The position numbers and the translations under genes were made by a program. 64,000 nucleotides of DNA from Streptomyces durmitorensis (GTDB lineage Bacteria; Actinomycetota; Actinomycetes; Streptomycetales; Streptomycetaceae), in the NCBI RefSeq assembly GCF_023498005.1, contig NZ_CP097289.1, forward strand, positions 3,534,001 through 3,598,000. Reading direction: 5' to 3'. The notes under the pieces are model-generated. The model searched no databases. It was not told the origin of the DNA and saw nothing but the letters and a program-made list of their open reading frames with translations. Numbering within the stretch: position 1 is the stretch's first letter; the number at the start of each line of letters is the position of its first letter. Shown one piece after another: positions 1 through 9,101 of the stretch.

Positions 1-1807
1 CGGGCCCGCCGCCCGCGGCGCGCGCTCCCGCACCCGCCCCCGAGCCGGGGCGCAGCCCGTCGAGGAAGCGGCTGGGGCGGCGACCCGCGCGACCGCCCGG
101 TGAGCGGGACAGCGCCCAGGAGAGGGAGAGGTGGAGGCGGGCCCGGGTCACGCCCACGTACAGGAGGCGGCGCTCCTCTTCGATCTGCTCGTCCGTCTTG
201 GCGTACGTGATCGGCATCATGCCCTCGGCGAGGCCGACCAGGAACACGGCGTCCCACTCCAGGCCCTTGGCCGCGTGCAGCGAGGCGAGGGTGACGCCCT
301 CGACGGTCGGCGCGTGCTGGGCGCTCGCGCGCTCGTCGAGCTCCCCCACGAGGTCGGAGAGCGTCGCGTCGGGCTTGGCCCCGGCGAAGTCCTCGGCGAG
401 GCGCACGAGGGCCGCCAGGGACTCCCAGCGGTCGCGGGCCGCTCCTGAGCCCGCCGGGGGCTGCGTCGTCCAGCCCTTCGTGGACAGGACGGCCCGCACC
501 TGCGAGGGCAGGTCGATGACGTCGTCAAGGAGGGAGTCGTTGCCCCCGAAGCGGGCCGCGCCGCGCAGGGCCGCGCCCGCCTCGCGGACCTCGGTGCGCT
601 CGAAGAACCGCTCGGCGCCACGCAGCTGATAGGGCACGCCGGCGTCGGCGAGTGCCTGCTCGTAGATCTCGGACTGGGAGTTCGTGCGGAAGAGGACCGC
701 GATCTCGCTCGCCGGGACGCCGTCGGCGATGAGGGCCCGGATGCGGCGGGCGGCGCCTTCGGCCTCGGCGGGCTCGTCCGCGTACTCCGTGTAGACCGGT
801 TCGGCTCCGGCGTCGCGCTGGGAGATCAGTTCGAGGCGGTGGTCCGCGGCGCGGCCCCGGGCCTGGGAGAGCAGGCCGTTGGCGAGGTGGACGACCTGGG
901 GCGTGGAGCGGTAGTCCCGGACGAGCTTGACGACCGTCGCTCCGGGGTGGCGGGTGCGGAAGTTCAGGAGGTGGTCGGGGGTCGCGCCGGTGAAGGAGTA
1001 GATCGTCTGGCTGGCGTCGCCGACGACGCAGAGGCTGTCGCGGTCGCCGAGCCACAGCTCCAGGAGGCGCTGCTGGAGCGGGCTGACGTCCTGATACTCG
1101 TCGACCACGAAGTGTTGGTACTGGGCGCGGACCTGGTCGGCGATGTCGTGGCGGTCCTGGAGGATGCCGACGGCCAGGAGCAGGACGTCCTCGAAGTCGA
1201 TGACGGAGCGCTCGCGCTTCAGGTCTTCGTACGCGCCGTAGATCTGGGCGATCTCCGCCGCGTCACGGGGGATGAGGCGGCCCGACTTCGCGGCGGCCGC
1301 CGCATAGTCCGAGGGGACGGTCTGGGTGACCTTGGACCACTCGATCTCGCTCGTCACGTCGCGCAGTTCGTTGCGGTCGAGGCGGATGCGGGATGCGGCC
1401 GCCGCGTCCGCGACGATCTTGATCTTCCGGTCGACGATCCGGGGCAGCGAGCCGCCGACCGCCTTGGGCCAGAAGAACTGGAGCTGGCGCAGGGCCGCGG
1501 AGTGGAACGTGCGCGCCTGGACCCCGGAGGCGCCGAGCTGGCGCAGGCGGCCGCGCATCTCGCCCGCCGCGCGGTTGGTGAACGTGACGGCGAGCACGCT
1601 GGCGGGCTGGAGGATCCCGGCGCGCACGCCATAGGCGATCCGGTGCGTGATCGCCCGTGTCTTGCCCGTCCCGGCGCCTGCCAGGACACACACCGGCCCG
1701 TGCAGGGCGGTGGCCACCTCGCGCTGCTCGGGGTCGAGCCCGGCGAGCACCGCGTCGGCAGAGTCCGGGACCTGCGGGAAGAGGGTGGAGTGCGTTGCTG
1801 CTGTCAC
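1..1807 (-). CDS. uvrD2: UvrD2-type SF1A DNA helicase, C-terminus outside the window
   Basis: ATP-dependent 3'-5' DNA helicase of the UvrD/PcrA superfamily, acting in DNA repair. About 602 residues are visible from a GTG start; the 3' end is cut by the window edge. I read the Walker A motif AGAGTGKT near residue 47, a DEYQD motif II, the FTNRAAGEM segment and the motif VI segment LLYVGVTRAR. A nearby upstream ATG is out of frame and meets a stop after three codons, so GTG is the better start. The neighbours mrx1 (divergent) and nudC match the uvrD2 locus of Mycobacterium, which is why I choose UvrD2 rather than PcrA/UvrD1. The C-terminal HRDC domain expected in UvrD2 would lie left of the window and cannot be checked. 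Confidence 0.9.
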   Translation of the reverse strand, partial: MTAATHSTLFPQVPDSADAVLAGLDPEQREVATALHGPVCVLAGAGTGKTRAITHRIAYGVRAGILQPASVLAVTFTNRAAGEMRGRLRQLGASGVQARTFHSAALRQLQFFWPKAVGGSLPRIVDRKIKIVADAAAASRIRLDRNELRDVTSEIEWSKVTQTVPSDYAAAAAKSGRLIPRDAAEIAQIYGAYEDLKRERSVIDFEDVLLLAVGILQDRHDIADQVRAQYQHFVVDEYQDVSPLQQRLLELWLGDRDSLCVVGDASQTIYSFTGATPDHLLNFRTRHPGATVVKLVRDYRSTPQVVHLANGLLSQARGRAADHRLELISQRDAGAEPVYTEYADEPAEAEGAARRIRALIADGVPASEIAVLFRTNSQSEIYEQALADAGVPYQLRGAERFFERTEVREAGAALRGAARFGGNDSLLDDVIDLPSQVRAVLSTKGWTTQPPAGSGAARDRWESLAALVRLAEDFAGAKPDATLSDLVGELDERASAQHAPTVEGVTLASLHAAKGLEWDAVFLVGLAEGMMPITYAKTDEQIEEERRLLYVGVTRARLHLSLSWALSRSPGGRAGRRPSRFLDGLRPGSGAGAGARAAGGGP

Positions 1808-1958
1808 CCCGCCATGCTGCCAGGTCGCCGGAGGCGCGTGAGCCCGGTTGTCCACAGGGAGGCCGGTGCAGTCGTACTAATGCGGGAATGGTGGCCGGGT
1901 CGCGTACGTTCGAGTCTTTGCGATGACGCATGCCGAGCAACAAAGGAGCGCGAGACAC

Positions 1959-2201
1959 ATGCCGGGCACTGTGACGATGTACAGCACCACGTGGTGCGGC
2001 TACTGCCGCCGGCTCAAGGGCCAGATGGACCGCGAGGGCATCACGTACAACGAGATCAACATTGAGCACGACCCGGATTCCGCGACCTTCGTCGAGAAGG
2101 CGAACGGCGGAAACCAGACGGTTCCCACCGTTCTCTTCCCGGACGGCTCGACGCTGACGAACCCCTCGCTGGCCCAGGTGAAGCAGAAGCTGGCCGCCTG
2201 A
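1959..2201 (+). CDS. mrx1: mycoredoxin-type glutaredoxin-like protein
   Basis: Small cytosolic thioredoxin-fold oxidoreductase of 80 residues. In actinobacteria mycoredoxin-1 reduces mixed disulfides with mycothiol. The active site CGYC lies at residues 13-16, followed by TVPTVLFPDG, which contains the conserved cis-proline (TVP) loop. The start chosen is the ATG ten bases after AAGGAG; a longer frame from position 1923 has no comparable ribosome site. It is transcribed divergently from uvrD2, as in Mycobacterium, where mrx1 and uvrD2 are also adjacent. The small size and lack of a signal peptide fit a cytosolic mycothiol-dependent reductase. Substrates cannot be told from sequence. Confidence 0.9.
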   Translation: MPGTVTMYSTTWCGYCRRLKGQMDREGITYNEINIEHDPDSATFVEKANGGNQTVPTVLFPDGSTLTNPSLAQVKQKLAA

Positions 2202-2221
2202 GCGGCAGGGCCCGGTGGGCC

Positions 2222-3169
2222 CTAGCCGACGGTGCCCGGCTTCGGCAGGGGCTTTCCGTACCAGAGCTCGATCAGTCGGGCCGCAATCGAGATCCCGTAG
2301 GGAGGCAGGACCTCCCCGGACTCGAATGCGGCCCGCAGGTCTTCCCGGGAGAACCAGCGGGCCTCGGAGATCTCCTCGCCGTCCACGTTGATCTCCGACG
2401 ACGTGGCGTCGGCCATGAAGCCCAGCATCAGGCTGGAGGGGAACGGCCAGGGCTGGCTCGCGACGTACTCGACGTCGCCGACCATGACACCGGCCTCCTC
2501 CCAGACCTCGCGCCGCACCGACGTCTCGATGGACTCGCCCGGCTCCACGAAGCCCGCGAGCGTCGAGAAGCGGCCCTCGGGCCAGTGCACCTGACGGCCC
2601 AGGAGCGCGCGGTCCTGGTCGTCCGTCACCAGCATGATCACGGCCGGGTCCGTACGCGGGTAGTGCTCGGCGCCGCACGCCTGGCAGCGGCGGATGTGGC
2701 CTGCCGCAGCGATGACGGTGCGCTCGCCGCAGCGCGAGCAGAAGCGGTGCAGGCGCTGCCAGTTCTCCAGGGCGACGGCGTGCACCATCAGGCCCGCGTC
2801 GCGGGGCGACAGGAGAAGCCCCGCCTCGCGCAGGCCCGCGGGGCGCGCCTGCTGGTCCATGCGGCCCGGCAGGGAGTCCTTCTGGAGCGCGAAGTAGCTG
2901 ACGCCGTCGTCGTCCGTGCCCAGGAAGTAGCGGTGGGCCTCGGTGAGGGGCGCCTCGAAGGACGGGGTCATCACCAGTTCGGTGCTGCCGTCCGGTGTCT
3001 CGTCGATGAGTACCTGGCCGCCGGAGACGACGAAGACCCGTGTCGTGGGGTGGCTCCATGCGGCGGCGAGCCAGGCCTCGTCGAGGCGGTGGTGGGCTGC
3101 GCGATCGATGCCGCTCGGTGCGGTGAGCGAGACGGGACGGTCAGCGGTGCGGTCGGTCCAGGTGGTCAC
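2222..3169 (-). CDS. nudC: NADH pyrophosphatase (Nudix hydrolase, NudC type)
   Basis: Hydrolyses NADH/NAD to NMN(H) and AMP; NudC enzymes also remove NAD caps from RNA 5' ends. From the GTG start the protein has 315 residues. It has the NudC zinc ribbon (CSRCGE and CQACGAE), then the Nudix box starting GFVEPGES with the REVWEEAG core, then SQPWPFPSSLM, the diagnostic NADH-pyrophosphatase motif. Two starts are possible: this GTG, preceded by GGGGGAG at 12 bases, and an ATG at 3229 that overlaps the stop of the dipeptidase gene but lacks a ribosome site; the longer form would have 335 residues. It probably shares a transcript with the dipeptidase gene upstream. Confidence 0.92.
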   Translation of the reverse strand: MTTWTDRTADRPVSLTAPSGIDRAAHHRLDEAWLAAAWSHPTTRVFVVSGGQVLIDETPDGSTELVMTPSFEAPLTEAHRYFLGTDDDGVSYFALQKDSLPGRMDQQARPAGLREAGLLLSPRDAGLMVHAVALENWQRLHRFCSRCGERTVIAAAGHIRRCQACGAEHYPRTDPAVIMLVTDDQDRALLGRQVHWPEGRFSTLAGFVEPGESIETSVRREVWEEAGVMVGDVEYVASQPWPFPSSLMLGFMADATSSEINVDGEEISEARWFSREDLRAAFESGEVLPPYGISIAARLIELWYGKPLPKPGTVG

Positions 3170-3218
3170 AGGTGCTTCCAACTCCCCCGATGGAATGGGT
3201 GGTTCAGCAGGGCGGTTT

Positions 3219-4640
3219 TCAGTGTGCATCGCGCCAGTGATCGGCGAGATCGCCCCACAGGTAGGCCGTCGTCTCGACTCCCTTGAGGAGCAGATCGAGT
3301 TCGACCTTCTCGTTCGGCGCGTGCCAGCCGTCGGACGGCACGGAGATGCCCAGGAAGAGCACGGGGGCGGTCAGTACGTCCTGGAGATCGGCGGCCGGTC
3401 CCGAACCGCCCTCTCGGGTGAAGCGGATCGGCTGCTCGAAGGCCTGGCCCATCGCCCGTACGACGGACTGCAGGGCAGGGTGGTCGAGCGGCGTCAGGCA
3501 GGGGCGCGTGGCGGCGCCGAAGGTGATCGTGTGGCTGATTCCGTCCGGCAGCTGGTCGGCGACCCAGGTGCGTACGGCTTCTTCGATGCGGTCCGGGTCC
3601 TGGCCCGCGACGAGCCGGAAGGACAGCTTCAGGAGGGCGGACGACGGGACGATCGTCTTGCCGCCCGCTCCTTGGTACCCGCCGCCGATGCCGTTGACCT
3701 CGGCGGTCGGGCGGGCCCAGATGCGCTCCAGGGTGGTGTGGCCCGCTTCTCCGTGGGTCGCGTGCGACTTGGCCGTGCGCAGCCAGCGCTCCTCGTCGAA
3801 GGGCAGCTCGGCGAAGAGTTCGCGTTCGCGGTCGGTGAGTTCGACGATGCCTTCGTAGAACCCGGGGACGGCCACGCGCGCGTGCTCGTCGTGGAGCGCG
3901 GCGACGAGCCGGGCGGCCGCGGTCGCCGGGTTCGGGACGGCGCCGCCGAAGGATCCCGAGTGGATGTCCTGGTCGGGGCCGCGCAGCTCGATCTCGCAGT
4001 CGGCGAGGCCCCGCATACCGGTGCAGACCGTGGGGGTGTCCTCCGCCCACATGCCGGTGTCCGAGACGATCACCGCGTCGGCGGCGATGCGCTCCTTGCG
4101 CTCCTCGATCAGCGCGCGGAAGTGCGGCGAGCCCGACTCCTCCTCGCCCTCGATCAGGAGCTTCAGGTTCACGGCGGGGGCGGTGCGGCCGGTGGCGGCG
4201 AGATGGGCGCGGACGCCGAGTGTGTGGAAGAACACCTGGCCCTTGTCGTCGGCCGCCCCGCGCGCGTAGAGGCGGTTTCCCTGGACGACGGGCTCGAAGG
4301 GGTCGGTGTGCCAGCCGTCCTCGCGGGCGGCGGGCTGCACGTCGTGGTGGCCGTAGACGAGCACCGTGGGGGCCTGGGGGTCGCCCGAGGGCCACTCGGC
4401 GAAGACGGCGGGCGCTCCTGGCGTCGGCCAGACCTCGACGGTCGGGAACCCGGTCTCCTTGAGCTGGGCCGCGAGCCAGTCCGCGCTGCGCCGCACGTCC
4501 TGAGCGTGGTCGGGCTGTGCCGACACGGACGGGATGCGCAGCCACTCGGCGAGATCGTCGAGGAAGGCGGCACGGTGGGTCTGGATGTACGTACGAACGG
4601 CGCTGACGCCACTGACGTCACTGTCAACGGACTGGCTCAT
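3219..4640 (-). CDS. M20 family dipeptidase (peptidase/carboxypeptidase G2-like)
   Basis: Cytosolic di-zinc metallopeptidase of 473 residues, probably cleaving dipeptides. Metal-site signatures visible are VLVYGHHDVQP (first His and Asp), ARGAADDKGQ (bridging Asp), GEEESGS (catalytic Glu) and a later aspartate and histidine. Length is normal for M20 dipeptidases. The ATG chosen follows a TAGGCT box by seven bases and has no Shine-Dalgarno sequence, so the mRNA is probably leaderless. The -10 box includes the stop codon of adnB. An in-frame extension of 45 residues upstream is proline/arginine-rich and overlaps adnB, so I reject it. The natural substrate is unknown. Confidence 0.88.
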   Translation of the reverse strand: MSQSVDSDVSGVSAVRTYIQTHRAAFLDDLAEWLRIPSVSAQPDHAQDVRRSADWLAAQLKETGFPTVEVWPTPGAPAVFAEWPSGDPQAPTVLVYGHHDVQPAAREDGWHTDPFEPVVQGNRLYARGAADDKGQVFFHTLGVRAHLAATGRTAPAVNLKLLIEGEEESGSPHFRALIEERKERIAADAVIVSDTGMWAEDTPTVCTGMRGLADCEIELRGPDQDIHSGSFGGAVPNPATAAARLVAALHDEHARVAVPGFYEGIVELTDRERELFAELPFDEERWLRTAKSHATHGEAGHTTLERIWARPTAEVNGIGGGYQGAGGKTIVPSSALLKLSFRLVAGQDPDRIEEAVRTWVADQLPDGISHTITFGAATRPCLTPLDHPALQSVVRAMGQAFEQPIRFTREGGSGPAADLQDVLTAPVLFLGISVPSDGWHAPNEKVELDLLLKGVETTAYLWGDLADHWRDAH

Positions 4641-4647
4641 GGTCACG

Positions 4648-4653
4648 AGCCTA
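4648..4653 (-). promoter_or_regulatory. -10 box of a leaderless dipeptidase transcript
   Basis: TAGGCT lies exactly seven bases before the dipeptidase ATG, the usual geometry of leaderless Streptomyces transcripts. Its first three bases are the TAG stop codon of adnB. No clear -35 box was identified. Confidence 0.55.
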
Positions 4654-7600
4654 GCCGCCCCCGGGAGCCGGTTCGTCCGGTGGTTCGTCACCCGGCTGCC
4701 CGCCCGGTTCTTCCAGCAGGATCCGCTCCAGCTCGGCCCGGCCCGGCAGGCGCGCCGGGCGGGAGGTCTCGCCACTGCGCACGTAAAGGAACGCCGCCTT
4801 CACGGACTCCGGCGGCACCCCGTGCAGCTCGGCCCAGGCCAGGCGGTAGACGGCGAGCTGCAAGGGGTCGGCGGTGCGGGTGCGGCTGGTCTTCCAGTCG
4901 ACGATCTCGTACGTCACGTCGTCTCCGTCGACTTCCTTGTACACCGCGTCGATCCGGCCGCGGACCACGCGGCCCGCGAGGGTCAGCTGGAAGGGCACCT
5001 CGACGCGGTGGGGGGTGCGGTGGGCGTACTCGGTGCGCTCGAAGGCTTCCTTGAGCGCTTCCAGATCGCGTTCGTCGGCGATCTCGGCCTCGCCGGGGCC
5101 GCCGCCCGGCAGGTCGTCGGGGGCGAGCAGCGGGAGGCGCAGCTCCTCGAAGCGGGTCTCCACCCAGGCGTGGAACCGGGTGCCGCGGCGGGCCGCGGGC
5201 TGCGGCGGGCGCGGCATGGGGCGCGCGAGCTCCTGCGCGAAGCCCTCCGGGTCGGCGGCCAGGTGCAGCACTTCGGACGCGGTGAGGGAGGCGGGGACGG
5301 GGATGTCCCTGATCGCCTCGCGGGCGCGCAGGAGTTCGCCGGTGAGAGCGTCCAGGTCGCGGTCCCAGGAGGCGAGGGTGCGGGTCTCCTCCGGAGTGAG
5401 GCGGGGCTCCTCAGGGACGGCCACCGGCTCCGGGGCGGGCTCGGCAGCGGCGTCGGCGGGGTGCGGGCGGGCGTCGGGCTCGGTGGGCGGAGCTGCCGAC
5501 TGGTGCGGGATCGCCGGGCGGGCCGATGTCCAGGAGTCCCAGTCCTCGGGGTCGGCTTCGGGCAGCCCGGCTTCTTCGTAGGGCGCTTCCTCGTCCTCCG
5601 GAGGGGGCGGCCAGTCCGGGTCCTCGGCCGGAGGCACGTCGTCGTACGCCGACGGGTGGGCCTCTTCGTGCGAGCGGGCGTCGTCCGACGCCCCCTCCCC
5701 CGTCAGGCGGTCCAGATGCGTGAGGACTGTCTGCGCGGCGGCCCTGCGCCGGGCCAGGGACATGTCGTCCAGCGGGAGCGGCCACGCGTGCTCGGCGGCG
5801 CCCTCCACCAGCGCGGGGTTCTCCTCGCCCTCCTCCGGTTCGTCCGCCCAGGCCTCGATCTCCCCGTGACCCACCGCGCAGTGGTCGTACAGCGCCTGAA
5901 GGAAGTCCGAGGGACCGCGCGGCTTCTTCTGCGAAGGGCCCCACCAGTGGCCCGAGCCCAGGAGCAGCGAGCGGGGGCGGGTGAAGGTCACGTAGCCGAG
6001 GCGGAGCTCCTCGGTGCGCTGGTGCTCCTTCATGTCTTCGTGGAACGCCTTCATGGACCGGGAGTCCCACGCCTCGATGTCGGGCAGGGTCGCCGCGTCC
6101 CCGCGCAGCGCGTGCGGGACGACCTTGCCCTGGGCCGTCCACTTCTCACGGCCCTGGGTGCTCGGGAACGTCCCGGTGACCAGGCCGGGGACGGCCACGA
6201 CGTCCCACTCCAGGCCCTTGGACTTGTGGGCGGTGAGCACCTTGACCGTGTTCTCGCCGCCGGGCAGGGCGTTGTCCAGGCCCTTCTCGTACTGCGCGGC
6301 CGTCCGCAGGAAGGCGAGGAAGGCCAGCAGGCTCGCCCCGCTGTCGTTCGCGGCGAAGGAGGCGGCGACGTCCAGGAAGTTCGAGAGGGTCTCGCGGCGG
6401 CGGGCCGCCAGGGCGTGCGGTGACGCGGAGAGTTCGACTTCGAGGCCCGTGACGGCGAGCACCCGGTGCAGCACGTCCATCAGCGGGTCGGCCAGGGAGC
6501 GGCGCAGATCGCGCAGTTCGGCGGCGAGACGTGCGAACCGCACCCTCGCCTCCGGCGAGAAGGGCAGCCCGTCGTCCTCCGTGTCGTCGTCCAGGGGCGT
6601 CTCCAGGAACGTGTCGAGCGCGTCCGCGAGCGATATCACCTCGGCGGGATCGACCCCCTCGACCGCTTCGGCGAGCCGCCGGTCCGGGTCGTCGGGGGCC
6701 GCGTGCCCATGGCGTACGAGGAGGCGTGCGCGGCGGCCCAGGAGGGCGAGGTCGCGCGGGCCGATGCGCCAGCGCGGGCCGGTCAGCAGGCGCACCAGGG
6801 AGGCGTTCGCGCCCGGGTCCTGGAGCACCTCGCAGACGGCGACCAGGTCGGCGACCTCCGGGAGGTGCAGAAGCCCGGAGAGGCCGACGACCTCCACGGG
6901 GACGTCGCGGGCGACCAGCGCTCCCTGGATCTGCGCGAAGTCCGTCGCCGTGCGGCACAGGACCGCGATCTCGCCCGGGGCCTTGCCGGTGTTCACGAGG
7001 TGCGCGATGGAGTCCGCGATCCAGTCGATCTCCTCGGCGTGCGTGCGCAGCAGGGCGCAGCGCACCATGCCGTCGCGCTCGGCGCCGGGCGCGGGCCGCA
7101 GGGCCTGGACGCCCGCGTGCATCGCGCGCAGCGGCTCCGCGAGGCCGTTCGCCAGGTCCAGGAGGCGGCCGCCGCTGCGGCGGTTCTCGCTGAGCGCGTG
7201 GCGGGCCGCGGGGCGTCCGTCGGCGTACGCGAAGTGCTCGGGGAAGTCGTCGAGGTTCGCCACGGAGGCGCCGCGCCAGCCGTAGATCGCCTGGCAGGGG
7301 TCGCCGACCGCCGTCACCGGGTGGCCCGTGCCGCCTCCGAAGAGGCCTGCCAGGAGGATGCGCTGGGCCACCGAGGTGTCCTGATACTCGTCGAGCAGGA
7401 CGACCCGGAACTCCTCGCGCAGGATCTCGCCGACCTCCGCGCGGGCGTCGGCCAGCGTCGCGGAGAGGGCGATCTGGTCGCCGAAGTCGAGGAGGTCGCG
7501 GGCGCGCTTCGCGTCCCTGTAGCGGCCCACCAGCTCGGCCAGTTCGAGCCGTGCCTCCGCCGTCTCCGGCACCTTGCGCAGGTCGGCGTTGGAGAGCTTG

Positions 7601-8202
7601 GCGCCCTCCAGGGTGCGCAGCAGCTCGGTGTCGTACGCGCGGAGCCTGTCGGGCCGTACGAGATGCTCCGCGAGCTCGCTGTCGAGTGCGAGGAGGTCGC
7701 TGACGAGGTCGGGGAAGGAACGGGTCAGCGCGGGATACGGTCCCGGCGCCTCGCGCAGCACGCGCGCGGCGAGCTGGAAGCGGGTGGCGTCGGCGAGGAG
7801 ACGGGCGGTGGGTTCGAGCCCTATGCGCAGACCGTGGTCGGTCAGGAGGCGGCCCGCGAAGGCGTGGTACGTGGAGATGACCGGCTCGCCCGGGGGGTTG
7901 TCCGGGTCGAGCGCCTCGGGGTCGGTGACCCCGGCCTTGACGAGCGCCTGGCGCACCCGCTCGGCGAGTTCGCCCGCCGCCTTGTTCGTGAACGTGAGGC
8001 CGAGGACCTGCTCGGGAGCGACCTGCCCCGTGCCGACCAGCCAGACCACGCGGGCCGCCATCACCGTCGTCTTGCCCGACCCGGCTCCGGCCACGATCAC
8101 CTGCGGGGCGGGCGGCGCGGTGATGCAGGCCGTCTGCTCCGGGGTGAACGGGATGCCGAGGAGCTCTTTGAGCTGCTCGGGGTCGGTGATACGAGGTGGC
8201 AC
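4651..8202 (-). CDS. adnB: AdnB-like subunit of the AdnAB helicase-nuclease
   Basis: Motor-nuclease subunit for double-strand break end resection, the actinobacterial counterpart of RecBCD/AddAB. The 1183-residue protein starts with a UvrD-like helicase (Walker A AGAGSGKT near residue 38, DEYQDTS near 270, ENRRSGGRLLD, SKGLEWDVVAVPG, VTFTRPRS) and ends in a PD-(D/E)XK RecB-like nuclease with GRIDAVYKE and EIVDWKTS near residue 1100 and QLAVYRLAW. It has no Fe-S cysteine set, unlike the partner gene. An acidic proline-rich linker of roughly 130 residues separates motor and nuclease. The GTG start is supported by a TAGCCT box seven bases upstream. The adnA homologue lies upstream on the same strand, but a lipoprotein gene separates the two. 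Confidence 0.9.
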   Translation of the reverse strand: MPPRITDPEQLKELLGIPFTPEQTACITAPPAPQVIVAGAGSGKTTVMAARVVWLVGTGQVAPEQVLGLTFTNKAAGELAERVRQALVKAGVTDPEALDPDNPPGEPVISTYHAFAGRLLTDHGLRIGLEPTARLLADATRFQLAARVLREAPGPYPALTRSFPDLVSDLLALDSELAEHLVRPDRLRAYDTELLRTLEGAKLSNADLRKVPETAEARLELAELVGRYRDAKRARDLLDFGDQIALSATLADARAEVGEILREEFRVVLLDEYQDTSVAQRILLAGLFGGGTGHPVTAVGDPCQAIYGWRGASVANLDDFPEHFAYADGRPAARHALSENRRSGGRLLDLANGLAEPLRAMHAGVQALRPAPGAERDGMVRCALLRTHAEEIDWIADSIAHLVNTGKAPGEIAVLCRTATDFAQIQGALVARDVPVEVVGLSGLLHLPEVADLVAVCEVLQDPGANASLVRLLTGPRWRIGPRDLALLGRRARLLVRHGHAAPDDPDRRLAEAVEGVDPAEVISLADALDTFLETPLDDDTEDDGLPFSPEARVRFARLAAELRDLRRSLADPLMDVLHRVLAVTGLEVELSASPHALAARRRETLSNFLDVAASFAANDSGASLLAFLAFLRTAAQYEKGLDNALPGGENTVKVLTAHKSKGLEWDVVAVPGLVTGTFPSTQGREKWTAQGKVVPHALRGDAATLPDIEAWDSRSMKAFHEDMKEHQRTEELRLGYVTFTRPRSLLLGSGHWWGPSQKKPRGPSDFLQALYDHCAVGHGEIEAWADEPEEGEENPALVEGAAEHAWPLPLDDMSLARRRAAAQTVLTHLDRLTGEGASDDARSHEEAHPSAYDDVPPAEDPDWPPPPEDEEAPYEEAGLPEADPEDWDSWTSARPAIPHQSAAPPTEPDARPHPADAAAEPAPEPVAVPEEPRLTPEETRTLASWDRDLDALTGELLRAREAIRDIPVPASLTASEVLHLAADPEGFAQELARPMPRPPQPAARRGTRFHAWVETRFEELRLPLLAPDDLPGGGPGEAEIADERDLEALKEAFERTEYAHRTPHRVEVPFQLTLAGRVVRGRIDAVYKEVDGDDVTYEIVDWKTSRTRTADPLQLAVYRLAWAELHGVPPESVKAAFLYVRSGETSRPARLPGRAELERILLEEPGGQPGDEPPDEPAPGGG

Positions 8203-8209
8203 GTCAGAG

Positions 8210-8215
8210 AGGCTA
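8210..8215 (-). promoter_or_regulatory. -10 box of a leaderless adnB transcript
   Basis: TAGCCT ends seven bases before the adnB GTG and there is no ribosome site, so adnB probably has its own leaderless promoter rather than depending on adnA read-through. Confidence 0.5.
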
Positions 8216-8291
8216 GCGGCGGCCACTGACAATCGGGGCATCTCCGGCTGTCAGTGGCCGCCGTCACTCATGACGTCAGGGCTTTCGGACG

Positions 8292-8987
8292 TCAGGGCTT
8301 CATGAGCTCTTCCATGTCCATGACGTCACCCGGTGCCGGTGCCTTGACGGCGACGGGCTTGCCGTAGTCGTTGAAGTACATCGTGCCCGCGTCTTCCTTG
8401 CCCGAGGTGACGATCTTCAGGAAGTACGGCTTGCCCTCGGCGGCGACGTAGAAGGTGGTCTTCTTGCCCGAGTCGTCCTTCGTGAGGACGGCCGCCTTCT
8501 TGCCGTCGACCTCGGAGTCCTTCTCGCGCTCGAGCTTCTTGAGCTCCTTCGACTGGAACATCGCCTCCGGGTCGCAGACGCCGCCGTTCCCGCCGCTCGG
8601 CGCCTTGACCCACTTGTCCTTGAGGGTCGACGCCTTGCCGCTGCCGCCCATGGCCTTCTTCCAGTACGCCTCGTCACCCTTGATGTACTGGGTCTTGTCG
8701 GCCACGAGCAGCTCGGCGGTGCCATCCGTGCCGCCGCCCACCTTGCCCTTGCAGTCACCGGACTTGGCGACCGAGAAGTCGACCTTGACCGTCTCGGTGC
8801 CCTGCTTGCCCTCGCCGGTCACCTTGAAGGAGCCCGCGTCCTTGGACGCGTCGGCCGCCTTCTTGGCGATCTTGTCGGCGCTCATCCCCTCGAAGGGGTC
8901 CTTGTCCTCGCTGGAGCAGCCCGTGATGCCGACGAACGCGGCGGCACAGGCGACTGCCGCGGCCAGGAGCTTCCGGTTGGCTGCCAT
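8292..8987 (-). CDS. secreted lipoprotein, LppX/LprAFG-like fold suspected
   Basis: Predicted lipoprotein of 231 residues. A signal peptide (MAANRKLL, hydrophobic stretch, lipobox GITGC with Cys24) precedes a mature part rich in Lys and Asp, with alternating segments such as SFKVTGEGKQGTETVKVDF and TFYVAAEGKPYFLKIV that look like beta strands of a lipid-binding barrel. It resembles the second lipoprotein of this window (49730-50503) in layout and in the GKPY segment, so the two are likely paralogues. A GAGGAG ribosome site precedes the ATG. It sits between the two helicase-nuclease genes on the same strand; I see no functional link. Role unknown. Confidence 0.8.
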   Translation of the reverse strand: MAANRKLLAAAVACAAAFVGITGCSSEDKDPFEGMSADKIAKKAADASKDAGSFKVTGEGKQGTETVKVDFSVAKSGDCKGKVGGGTDGTAELLVADKTQYIKGDEAYWKKAMGGSGKASTLKDKWVKAPSGGNGGVCDPEAMFQSKELKKLEREKDSEVDGKKAAVLTKDDSGKKTTFYVAAEGKPYFLKIVTSGKEDAGTMYFNDYGKPVAVKAPAPGDVMDMEELMKP

Positions 8988-9101
8988 GTGTGTTTCTCCT
9001 CAAAAGACGTTGAGCTTTGCGGCGACTGTAGATGCCCTGTGCGGCTGCTATGAGCGCGAGCGGCGAGAGGTGACGTTGGCCACTGAAGGGCCCCGGGGAG
9101 C

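Noticed and set aside
1263..3059. 598-codon frame on the minus strand across mrx1 and nudC
   Set aside because: It overlaps two well-supported genes with family motifs, is rich in Arg/Pro/Gly as expected for shadow frames in high-GC DNA, and has no domain signature.
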